Below are positions 22,228 through 29,208 of a stretch of DNA of 31,752 bases, one piece after another; the stretch's first letter is position 1, and each line of letters opens with the position of its first letter. The notes beneath the pieces are model-generated. The model was not told the DNA's origin. It saw only the letters and a list, made by a program, of their open reading frames with translations, and ran no database searches. This DNA comes from JACDBD01 sp050743385 (lineage in GTDB: Bacteria > Actinomycetota > Acidimicrobiia > IMCC26256 > JACDBD01), in NCBI GenBank assembly GCA_050743385.1, contig JBOGFJ010000309.1, positions 1 through 31,752 of the forward strand, given 5' to 3'. The position numbers and the translations under genes were made by a program.

Positions 22228-22989
22228 ATGAGGATCGCAGACACGGCCGCGCTCGTCACCGGTGGGGCTTCCGGGCTCGGAGCCGCCGTCGCTCACGCGT
22301 TGAGCGTCGCGGGAGCGGCCGTCACGATCGTCGACCTCGACGAGGCGCGGGGGACCGCGCTTGCCGGCGAGCTCGGCGCCGGCTTCGCGCGGGCTGACGT
22401 GGCCGATGCCGACGCGGTCGGTGCCGCGGTCACGAGCGCCGCGGGGGCCGCACCCCTCCGGATCGCAGTCTGCTGCGCCGGAATCGCGCACGCCGAGCGC
22501 ACCCTCTCCAGAGACGGTGCGCCGCACGACCTCGCCGCGTTCGAGCGGGTCGTGCGGGTGAACCTCGTCGGCACGTTCAACGTGGTGCGGCTGGCGGCGG
22601 CCGCGATGGCCGACACCGCGGCCCTCGACGACGGCGAGCGCGGCGTCGTGGTACAGACCGCCTCGATCGCCGCCTCCGACGGGCAGATCGGGCAGGCCGC
22701 CTACGCGTCCTCGAAGGCCGCGGTCGCGGGCCTGACCCTCCCGGTGGCGCGTGACCTCGCGGCAGTGGGTGTCCGCGTGGTCACGATCGCTCCCGGAACG
22801 TTCGAGACGCCGATGGTCGCGGACCTGCCCGACGCCGCTCGCGCCGCCCTCGCGGCCGCGATCCCCTTCCCGCGCCGGCTCGGCCGTCCCGACGAGTTCG
22901 CCACGCTGGTGTTGGCAGTCTGCGAGAACCCGATGCTCAACGGCGAGACCATTCGCCTCGACGGCGCCCTCCGGATGGCACCCAGGTAG
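22228..22989 (+). CDS. SDR, type II 3-hydroxyacyl-CoA dehydrogenase-like (HSD10 type)
   Basis: 253-residue SDR that differs from the preceding three. MRIADTAALVTGGASGLG, VCCAGIAHAERTL, TASIAASDGQIGQAAYASSKAAVAGLTLPVARDLA and TIAPGTFETPMVADLP match the pattern of 3-hydroxyacyl-CoA dehydrogenase type II (HSD17B10-like). Such enzymes oxidise (2-methyl-)3-hydroxyacyl-CoA in beta-oxidation. Catalytic residues are S146, Y159 and K163; D36 after the Rossmann strand suggests NAD. I prefer ATG 22228 because GAGG lies nine bases upstream; ATG 22219 adds three residues. It sits between the SDR triplet and boxC, a fit with CoA-ester degradation downstream of ring cleavage. Confidence 0.85.
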   Translation: MRIADTAALVTGGASGLGAAVAHALSVAGAAVTIVDLDEARGTALAGELGAGFARADVADADAVGAAVTSAAGAAPLRIAVCCAGIAHAERTLSRDGAPHDLAAFERVVRVNLVGTFNVVRLAAAAMADTAALDDGERGVVVQTASIAASDGQIGQAAYASSKAAVAGLTLPVARDLAAVGVRVVTIAPGTFETPMVADLPDAARAALAAAIPFPRRLGRPDEFATLVLAVCENPMLNGETIRLDGALRMAPR

Positions 22990-22996
22990 CGGGCTT

Positions 22997-23038
22997 TATT
23001 CTACAGCCCGTTGACGCCGACCGACGCCTCTGTAGACT
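22997..23038 (+). promoter_or_regulatory. box operon promoter region with inverted repeat TCTACAG-N23-CTGTAGA
   Basis: Perfect 7-bp arms lie at 23000-23006 and 23030-23036. Two promoter readings are possible. TATTCT (22997-23002) as -10 would give a leader of about 31 bases. TTGACG (23011-23016)-N16-TAGACT (23033-23038) is a better match but would start transcription just after the annotated ATG. The repeat overlaps the -10 in either case and is a candidate operator, perhaps for the PaaX-family protein downstream. A 6-bp stem CGGGCT/AGCCCG (22990-22995/23005-23010) overlaps it. Confidence 0.5.
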
Positions 23039-23039
23039 G

Positions 23040-24695
23040 ATGGCGTTGATCGACTTCGCCACGCACCCCGAGCGGTATCGCCACTGGCGCCTCGAGCTAC
23101 GGCCGCCCGTTGCGACGCTCGCGATGGACGTCGACGAGCGCGGCGGGCTCGAGCCGGGTTACGAACTCAAGCTCAACAGCTACGACCTCGGGGTCGACAT
23201 CGAGCTCTACGACGCCATCCAGCGGTTGCGCTTCGAGCACCCGGACATCCGCGCGGTCGTGCTCACGAGCGCGAAGGAGAAGGTGTTCTGCGCCGGCGCG
23301 AACATCCGGATGCTGGCGGCGTCGACGCATCACCACAAGGTGAACTTCTGCAAGTTCACGAATGAGACCCGCAACGCGATCGAGGACGCCACCGAGCAGT
23401 CGGGCCAGACGTGGATCGCCGCGGTCAACGGCGCCGCGTCCGGCGGGGGTTATGAGCTTGCGCTGGCGTGCGACCGGATCCTGCTCGTCGACGACGGCTC
23501 GTCCAGCGTCGCTTTTCCCGAGCTGCCGCTGCTCGCGGTGCTCCCCGGCACCGGCGGCCTGACGCGCGTGGTCGACAAGCGGCACGTGCGGCGCGATCTC
23601 GCCGACGTGTTCGCGACCAAGGCGGAGGGTGTCTACGGACGTCAGGCGCTCGAATGGGGCCTCGTCGACGAGGTCGTCCCCCGCAGTCGATTCGACGACA
23701 TCGTCCGCGAGCGCGCGATGGAGATTGCCGGCGCGAGCGAGCCGCAGGCCGATGTGATCGGCATCGATTGGCCCCCGCTGGCGCGCGAGATCACCGGCGA
23801 CACGATGTCGTATCCCCACGTCGGCGTGCGGCTCGATCGTAAGCTCCGGGCCGCGTTGGTGACGATCGCTGGGCCGGGCCCAGGCGATCGACGCGACGCG
23901 CAGGGCATCGTCGCCGCAGCCGCCGACTGGTGGCCGCTCGCGGTGACACGCGCGCTCGACGACCTCGTGCTCCATCTGCGCTTCAACGAGCCCGAGATCG
24001 GGTCGGTCGTCTGGAGATCCGAAGGTGAGCTCGACGCCGTGGCCGCCCTGGATGAAACGCTCGCCACGCTGGCCGACCACTGGCTCGTCCGCGAGACGGT
24101 GCTGTATTGGCGGAGGACGCTGAAGCGCTTCGACGTCACGTCTCGATCGTTGTTCGCCTTCGTGGAGCCGGGTAGCTGTTTCGCCGGGATGCTGGCCGAG
24201 CTCGTGCTCGGCGCCGACCGCAGTTACATGCTCGCCGGCGAGTTCGAGGACGACGACCGCCCGGCCGCGGAGCTGCTGGTCACCGACGCGAACTTCGGGA
24301 TGTTCCCGATGCCGAACGGTCTGAGCCGGCTCGAGAGCCGTTGCTTCGGGCACGACGACGCGCTCGGGAAGATCGGTGAGCGCCGCGGCGAGCGTCTCGA
24401 CGCACGCGAGGCCGAGGATCTCGGGCTGGTGACGTTCGCGCCCGACGACATCGACTGGGACGACGAGGTCCGCATCGCGCTTGAGGAGCGCGCCGGGTTC
24501 TCGCCGGACGCGCTGACCGGGATGGAGGCCAACCACCGCTTTGTCGGGCCGGAGACGCTCGAGTCGAAGATCTTTGCCCGCCTGTCCGCGTGGCAGAACT
24601 GGATCTTCCAACGCCCGAACGCGGCCGGTCCTGAAGGCGCCTTGCGCCGCTACGGCACCGGTACCCGGCCGGTCTACGACCACGAGAGGGTGTGA
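23040..24695 (+). CDS. boxC: 2,3-epoxybenzoyl-CoA dihydrolase BoxC
   Basis: 551 residues, the normal BoxC length. BoxC is a crotonase-fold enzyme that opens 2,3-epoxybenzoyl-CoA with two waters to 3,4-dehydroadipyl-CoA semialdehyde and formate. The N-terminus FATHPERYRHWRLELR, then MDVDERGGLEPGYELKLNSYDLGVDIELYDAIQRLRFEHP, FCAGANIRML, KVNFCKFTNETRNAIED and NGAASGGGYELALACDRILLVDD follow BoxC closely and are more specific than a general enoyl-CoA hydratase. ATG 23040 has no ribosome-binding site. Since a strong -10 lies just upstream, the exact start or promoter is uncertain (TTG 23046 is an alternative). boxB follows after one base. Acts in the cytoplasm. Confidence 0.93.
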   Translation: MALIDFATHPERYRHWRLELRPPVATLAMDVDERGGLEPGYELKLNSYDLGVDIELYDAIQRLRFEHPDIRAVVLTSAKEKVFCAGANIRMLAASTHHHKVNFCKFTNETRNAIEDATEQSGQTWIAAVNGAASGGGYELALACDRILLVDDGSSSVAFPELPLLAVLPGTGGLTRVVDKRHVRRDLADVFATKAEGVYGRQALEWGLVDEVVPRSRFDDIVRERAMEIAGASEPQADVIGIDWPPLAREITGDTMSYPHVGVRLDRKLRAALVTIAGPGPGDRRDAQGIVAAAADWWPLAVTRALDDLVLHLRFNEPEIGSVVWRSEGELDAVAALDETLATLADHWLVRETVLYWRRTLKRFDVTSRSLFAFVEPGSCFAGMLAELVLGADRSYMLAGEFEDDDRPAAELLVTDANFGMFPMPNGLSRLESRCFGHDDALGKIGERRGERLDAREAEDLGLVTFAPDDIDWDDEVRIALEERAGFSPDALTGMEANHRFVGPETLESKIFARLSAWQNWIFQRPNAAGPEGALRRYGTGTRPVYDHERV

Positions 24696-24696
24696 C

Positions 24697-26118
24697 GTGA
24701 CGACCGAGGCGGTCGACCTCGCAGCCCGAATCCCCAATAACGTGAACCTCGCCGAGGATCGGAGGCTCCAACGGGGGTTGGAGCGCTGGCAACCGAAGTT
24801 CCTCGACTGGTGGCGGGAGCTCGGGCCGACGGAGTTCCAGCACCGTGAGGTCTACCTGCGTACCGCCATCGATGTCGGCCAGGAGGGCTGGGCGAACTTC
24901 GGCTACGTGACGATGCCCGAGTACCGCTGGGGGATCTTCCTGTCGCCCGCCGAGGCGGATCGGCGGATCGGCTTCGGTCAGGCGCGCGGCGAACCCGTGT
25001 GGCGGGAGGTCCCCGGCGAGTACCGCACCGATCTCCGTCGGCTCATCGTCGTGCAGGGTGACACCGAGCCGGCTTCGGTCGAGCAGCAGCGCATCCTGGG
25101 CCGCACTGCGCCCAGCCTCTACGACCTGCGCAACCTGTTCCAGGTGAACGTGGAGGAGGGTCGCCACCTGTGGGCGATGGTGTACCTCCTCTTCGGCTAC
25201 TTCGGTCGTGACGGACGCGACGAGGCCGAGAGCATGCTCGAGCGCCACTCGGGCGACCCCGACAAGCCTCGTATCTTGGGCGCGTTCAACGAGGCGACCC
25301 CCGACTGGCTGTCGTTCTTCCTGTTCACCTACTTCACCGACCGTGACGGGAAGTTCCAGCTCGCTGCACTACGCGAGAGCGCATTCGATGCTCTGTCACG
25401 AACCTGCGACTTCATGCTCAAGGAGGAGGCGCATCACATGTTTGTCGGCGCGAGCGGGATCGGTCGCGTCGTGCAGCGCACCGCCGAGCTCATGCGCGCG
25501 CACGACACCGATGACGTACGGCCATACGGCGGTATCGACCTCGTGACGTTCCAGAAGTACCTCAACTTCCACTACACGGTCTCGCTCGATCTCTTCGGGA
25601 GTGAGGCGTCGACGAACGCAGCCAACTACTTCACGACCGGCCTGAAGGGGCGCTTCCAGGAAGGCCGTCGTGACGACGACCACGTGCTCGTCGACACTGC
25701 CTATCCGGTGACGCGTTTCGTCGAGGGGCGCATCGAGCGGCGCGACGAACCCGCGCTGCTCGCGCTCAACGAGTCGTTACGGGACGACTACGCCGCCGAC
25801 TGCGCCAAGGGCCTCACGCGTTGGAACCGGACGCTGTCCGAGCAGGGCATCGACTTCGAACTGCGGCTTCCGCATGTGGGCTTCCACCGGGCGGTCGGGT
25901 CGTTCGCCGGCGCGTCCGTGTGTCCCGACGGCAACGTCCTCGAGCCGGAGGAGTGGGAGCGACGCCGTCACGAGTGGCTGCCGAGCGCCGACGACCAGGA
26001 GTTCGTGCAGTCGCTCATGGTGTCGAGCGCGGAGCCGGGGCAGATGGCAGGTTGGATCGCTCCGCCCGCGGCTGGTGTGCACGACCGGCCCGTCGACTAC
26101 GAGTACGTGCGCCCATGA
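24697..26118 (+). CDS. boxB: Benzoyl-CoA 2,3-epoxidase subunit B (BoxB)
   Basis: 473-residue diiron oxygenase component that epoxidises benzoyl-CoA at C2-C3 with O2, using electrons from the reductase BoxA. The iron-ligand motifs are E154-x2-H157 in NVEEGRHLWAM and E243/E244 with H246/H247 in LKEEAHHMFVG. The N-terminus (IPNNVNLAEDRRLQRGLERWQPKFLDWWRELGP) and the NLNFHYTVSLDLFGSE-like stretch match BoxB. GTG 24697 begins one base after the boxC stop, and its own stop overlaps the PaaX-family start (ATGA). boxA is not in the window, which leaves the electron donor open. Confident from the motifs and the boxC neighbour. Confidence 0.93.
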   Translation: MTTEAVDLAARIPNNVNLAEDRRLQRGLERWQPKFLDWWRELGPTEFQHREVYLRTAIDVGQEGWANFGYVTMPEYRWGIFLSPAEADRRIGFGQARGEPVWREVPGEYRTDLRRLIVVQGDTEPASVEQQRILGRTAPSLYDLRNLFQVNVEEGRHLWAMVYLLFGYFGRDGRDEAESMLERHSGDPDKPRILGAFNEATPDWLSFFLFTYFTDRDGKFQLAALRESAFDALSRTCDFMLKEEAHHMFVGASGIGRVVQRTAELMRAHDTDDVRPYGGIDLVTFQKYLNFHYTVSLDLFGSEASTNAANYFTTGLKGRFQEGRRDDDHVLVDTAYPVTRFVEGRIERRDEPALLALNESLRDDYAADCAKGLTRWNRTLSEQGIDFELRLPHVGFHRAVGSFAGASVCPDGNVLEPEEWERRRHEWLPSADDQEFVQSLMVSSAEPGQMAGWIAPPAAGVHDRPVDYEYVRP

Positions 26119-26978
26119 CGAGCCGTCGCCTGTCGGCCAGCGGCCCCGACCGCCGCCGCGCGCTGGGCAGTCCGAGCGCCCGGTCCTTGCTGATGACGAT
26201 CTTCGGCAACAACGTGTTGCCGCGTGGTGACGTCTGGACGGGCACGGTGGTCGACGCGCTGTCCACGCTCGGGGTCGAGGAGAAGACGGCGCGCCAGGCA
26301 CTCGCGCGTACTGCCGCCGACGGCTGGCTGTCGGGGACGCGGGTCGGTCGCCGGGTTCGTTGGAGCTTCACGTCGGCGGGGCGCGAGCTCTTCACGCGCG
26401 GCGCGGAGCGGATCTTCTCGTTCGGGGTCGACGCGCCGACGTGGGACGGGGCGTGGTTGGTGCTGTTCACGTCGGTGCCGGAGACGCGCCGACAGCTGCG
26501 CCACCGGCTTCGGACCCGCCTGGCGTGGGCCGGCTTCGGCTCACCCGCGCCCGGCGTCTGGCTCGCGCCCGGCCCGAACCGAGAGATCGAGGCCAAGGAG
26601 GTGCTCGCCGAGCTCGGGCTGGCCGACACGGCCAGCTCGTTCGTCGCGCAGTACGGCACCATCGGCGAGCCCCGGCAGCTCGTGGCGGCGGCGTGGGACA
26701 TCGCCGGGCTCGAAGCGAGCTACGAGGAGTTCCGCGCCGAGTTCGCGGGTGTGCAGCCGCGCGGCGACACGGCGACGTTCGTCGCCCACACCCGCCTCGT
26801 CGACCATTGGCGGCGGTTCCCGTTCCTCGACCCCGGGCTCCCGAGCGGGCTCCTGCCACCGCGTTGGGTCGGCACGCGCGCCGCCGAGCTCTTCCATTCG
26901 CGCCACGCCGCGTGGCGCGACCGGTCGCAACGCTTCTTCGACTCGGTCGCGGATTCCCATGGGGACGCTCGGCGATGA
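26115..26978 (+). CDS. PaaX-family transcriptional regulator
   Basis: 287-residue PaaX-type regulator. The N-terminal winged helix reads ARSLLMTIFGNNVLPRGDVWTGTVVDALSTLGVEEKTARQALARTAADGWL. The central and C-terminal PaaX domains contain GAWLVLFTSVPE, RLRTRLAWAGFGSPAPGVWLAP and HSRHAAWR. PaaX proteins respond to phenylacetyl-CoA and repress aromatic-CoA pathways; a benzoyl-CoA response here is inferred from the position directly after boxB (4-bp overlap). The inverted repeat upstream of boxC is a candidate binding site. Length is normal for the family (about 280-310). Confidence 0.88.
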   Translation: MTSRRLSASGPDRRRALGSPSARSLLMTIFGNNVLPRGDVWTGTVVDALSTLGVEEKTARQALARTAADGWLSGTRVGRRVRWSFTSAGRELFTRGAERIFSFGVDAPTWDGAWLVLFTSVPETRRQLRHRLRTRLAWAGFGSPAPGVWLAPGPNREIEAKEVLAELGLADTASSFVAQYGTIGEPRQLVAAAWDIAGLEASYEEFRAEFAGVQPRGDTATFVAHTRLVDHWRRFPFLDPGLPSGLLPPRWVGTRAAELFHSRHAAWRDRSQRFFDSVADSHGDARR

Positions 26979-27033
26979 CAGAGACAGCGAGGTACGGGCG
27001 GCCACGGTCGTGCCGGCAAATCAGGGGGGGACC

Positions 27034-28557
27034 ATGTACACATTCGCCGATCCGCTGAACCGGGCCCTACGCATCGCGCCGGGCGTCGAGGCCGTCGTCG
27101 ACGGTGACGTGCGGCTGACGTACGAGGAGCTTGCCGTCCGCTGCCGCACGCTCGTCGCTGGGCTATACGGGCTCGGCCTGAACGCGGGCGATCGAGTCGC
27201 CATTCTGGCGGCGAACTCACATCCGTATCTCGAGGCGTACCTCGCAGTGCCCGCCGGGAACCTCGTGGTCGTGCCGCTCAACACGCGTCACGCCGAGCCC
27301 GAGCTGCGTTACGCGCTCGAGGACGCCGGCGCTCGGGTGCTCATCACCGATCGCGATCCGAGCGGACTTGCCGACGTGGTCGAGCACGTCGTCAGCGTTC
27401 CCGACGGGTACGAGGCGCTACTCGCGGGCGCCGACGAGCGTGCGCTCGGCGCCGAGGTGACCAGCGAGACGCTCGCCGGCCTCTTCTACACCGGTGGCAC
27501 AACCGGCGCCTCGAAGGGCGTGATGCTCTCGCACGGGAATCTCATCGCCAACGCGATCCACATGCTCGTGACCCAGCAGTGCCTCCCCGGCGATCGCTTC
27601 GCGGTGATCGCGCCCATGTTCCACGCCGCGGGCTCGTTCGCGGTGCTGGCGACGGCCTGGACCGCCGGCTGTCAGGTCATGCTCCCGGTCTTCGAGCCCG
27701 AGAGGGCGGTCGACCTGCTCGAGTCAGAAGGCGTGACGGCGACGCTCGTCGTCCCGACGATGCTGGCGGCGATGGCCGAAGCCCAGCTGTCCAGGCCTCG
27801 CGACTGCACGCAGTTGCGTGAGCTCGGCCACGGCGGCTCGCCGGTGGCAACGGAAGTCGTGCGGCGCGCGCACAAGGCGTTCCCGAGCGCGCGTCTCACG
27901 CACTGGTACGGCGCCACCGAGACGGCGCCGATCGCCACCGCCCTCCCGAACGAGCACGAGGTGCTCGACGGGCCGCGGGCGCGCTCGTGTGGTCAGCCCA
28001 CGGTCGGTCTCGACGTGCGTGTCGTCGATTCCGATGGCAGCCAGGTAGCCACTGGTGACGTCGGCGAGGTGGTGATCCGCGGGGCCAACGTAATGATGGG
28101 CTACTGGAACAAGCCCGAGCAGACCGCGCAGGCGCTCCGTCCGCTCGCCGAGGGCGGCGGGAACTGGTACCACACCGGCGACGTCGGGTACCTCGACGAC
28201 GACTCGTTCCTGTTCCTCGTCGACCGGCTCAAGGACATGATCGTGTCGGGTGGTGAGAACGTGTACTCGACCGAGGTCGAGGAAGTCTTGTATCGCCACG
28301 AGGCCGTGCTCGAGGCGGCCGTCTTCGGCGTCCCCGACGACGAGTGGGGGGAGGCGGTGTATGCGGTGGTCGTGCCGCGTGGCGAGGTGACCGTCGACGC
28401 GCTCATCGCGCACTGCAAGGTGCATATCGCCGGCTACAAGGTCCCCAAGGGGATCGACCTCCGCGAGGAGCCGCTTCCGAAATCCGGCCCGGGCAAGGTG
28501 CTCAAGCGCGAGCTGCGAGAGCCCTTCTGGGCCGGGCGGGAAACGCGTGTGAGCTGA
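27034..28557 (+). CDS. AMP-binding acyl-CoA ligase (FadD/benzoate-CoA-ligase-like)
   Basis: 507-residue ANL-family ligase. The P-loop YTGGTTGASKG is at about 152-162. It is followed by YGATETAPIA, YHTGDVGYLDDD, DRLKDMIVSGGENVYSTEVEE at the hinge, and LPKSGPGKVLKREL with the C-terminal catalytic Lys. It activates an acid to its CoA thioester. Its place right after boxC-boxB-paaX makes it the best candidate for producing benzoyl-CoA, but its motifs are of the general medium/long-chain FadD type rather than diagnostic of benzoate-CoA ligase. ATG 27034 follows a seven-G ribosome-binding run and lies 55 bases after the PaaX-family stop. Its stop codon lies in a palindrome shared with the opposite gene's stop. 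Confidence 0.88.
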   Translation: MYTFADPLNRALRIAPGVEAVVDGDVRLTYEELAVRCRTLVAGLYGLGLNAGDRVAILAANSHPYLEAYLAVPAGNLVVVPLNTRHAEPELRYALEDAGARVLITDRDPSGLADVVEHVVSVPDGYEALLAGADERALGAEVTSETLAGLFYTGGTTGASKGVMLSHGNLIANAIHMLVTQQCLPGDRFAVIAPMFHAAGSFAVLATAWTAGCQVMLPVFEPERAVDLLESEGVTATLVVPTMLAAMAEAQLSRPRDCTQLRELGHGGSPVATEVVRRAHKAFPSARLTHWYGATETAPIATALPNEHEVLDGPRARSCGQPTVGLDVRVVDSDGSQVATGDVGEVVIRGANVMMGYWNKPEQTAQALRPLAEGGGNWYHTGDVGYLDDDSFLFLVDRLKDMIVSGGENVYSTEVEEVLYRHEAVLEAAVFGVPDDEWGEAVYAVVVPRGEVTVDALIAHCKVHIAGYKVPKGIDLREEPLPKSGPGKVLKRELREPFWAGRETRVS

Positions 28558-28566
28558 CGCGTCAGC
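28553..28566. terminator. Palindrome carrying both convergent stop codons
   Basis: GCTGACGCGTCAGC is a perfect 14-bp palindrome. The ligase stop (TGA 28555-28557) and the Lrp stop (TCA 28562-28564, TGA on the minus strand) lie in opposite arms. It could form a short hairpin in both transcripts, but no T-tract follows, so the terminator role is uncertain. Confidence 0.35.
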
Positions 28567-29062
28567 GCAGGAACGATCGCGCCGGGACGACCTCGTCGAG
28601 GACGAGGATGGTGCGCGTCGCACGGATCTCGGGCATGTTCTGCAGGCGGACGAGTACGACGTCGCGCAGTGTCTCGACGTCGGGTGCGCGCACGAGCAGC
28701 ACCATGTCGAACTCTCCCGTGGTGAGGGCGAAGTAGTCGACCTCGGGCATCGCCAGCATCTCGTCGCGCAGCTCGCGCCAGCGGTGCTGCTCGGCGGTGA
28801 CCGTTACCAGCGCGGCGATCGTGAGGCCGAGCCGGCTCGCGTCGACGCGCGCGCCGAAGCCCTCGATGACGCCGTCGTCGCGGAGGCGCTCGAACCGGCT
28901 GTACGCGTTGGCCCGGGAGATCCCGACCCGCTGGGAGAGGTCGGTCACCGAGATCCGCCCATCCCGGCGGAGCTCGGCGACAAGCCGTCGGTCGATGGCG
29001 TCGAGCGGCCGGGCCGTCCGTCCAACCGCGGCGGGGTCGGGCGGGCCGGCACTGGACGCCAC
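28562..29062 (-). CDS. Lrp/AsnC-family regulator (BkdR-like by context)
   Basis: 166-residue Lrp/AsnC-family protein. The N-terminal helix-turn-helix reads LDAIDRRLVAELRRDGRISVTDLSQRVGISRANAYSRFERLRDDGVIEGF. The C-terminal RAM effector domain has EVDYFALTTGEFDMVLLVRAPD. I chose GTG 29062 because AGGAG lies five bases upstream; GTG 29068 would leave no room for it. It is divergent from the branched-chain 2-oxoacid dehydrogenase operon. This matches known bkdR arrangements, where an Lrp-type protein controls branched-chain keto acid oxidation in response to amino acids. The intergenic inverted repeat is its probable binding site and probably also controls its own gene. Confidence 0.88.
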   Translation of the reverse strand: MASSAGPPDPAAVGRTARPLDAIDRRLVAELRRDGRISVTDLSQRVGISRANAYSRFERLRDDGVIEGFGARVDASRLGLTIAALVTVTAEQHRWRELRDEMLAMPEVDYFALTTGEFDMVLLVRAPDVETLRDVVLVRLQNMPEIRATRTILVLDEVVPARSFLR

Positions 29063-29113
29063 GTGCACTCCTCGGGTCGGATGCGACCGTTCGTCTCGAT
29101 CCCCGGCCGCGTC

Positions 29114-29148
29114 TCGACATTCTGCCACCAACGCGCGAAGAATGTCAG
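29114..29148. promoter_or_regulatory. Inverted repeat GACATTCT-N15-AGAATGTC with overlapping divergent promoters
   Basis: Perfect 8-bp arms at 29116-29123 and 29139-29146. On the plus strand TCGACA (29114-29119)-N18-AAGAAT (29138-29143) faces the dehydrogenase operon. On the minus strand CTGACA (29148-29143)-N18-CAGAAT (29124-29119) faces the Lrp gene. Each arm thus supplies the -35 end of one promoter and the -10 of the other. A further GAC-GAAATT-GTC stretch lies at 29148-29159. Confidence 0.6.
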
Positions 29149-29208
29149 ACGAAATTGTCCGAAGGTCGGCGGGCACAGCCGCCGGCAAGGGGGGAAGGAG
29201 GGGCGCGC

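Noticed and set aside
22990..23010. Intrinsic terminator after the SDR operon
   Set aside because: The 6-bp stem CGGGCT/AGCCCG is short, has no T-tract and overlaps the probable box promoter, so I treat it as part of the regulatory region.
26224..27033. N-terminal extension of the second CoA ligase through the PaaX gene
   Set aside because: The extension is Arg/Ser-rich shadow; ATG 27034 has a strong ribosome-binding site and a typical ligase N-terminus.
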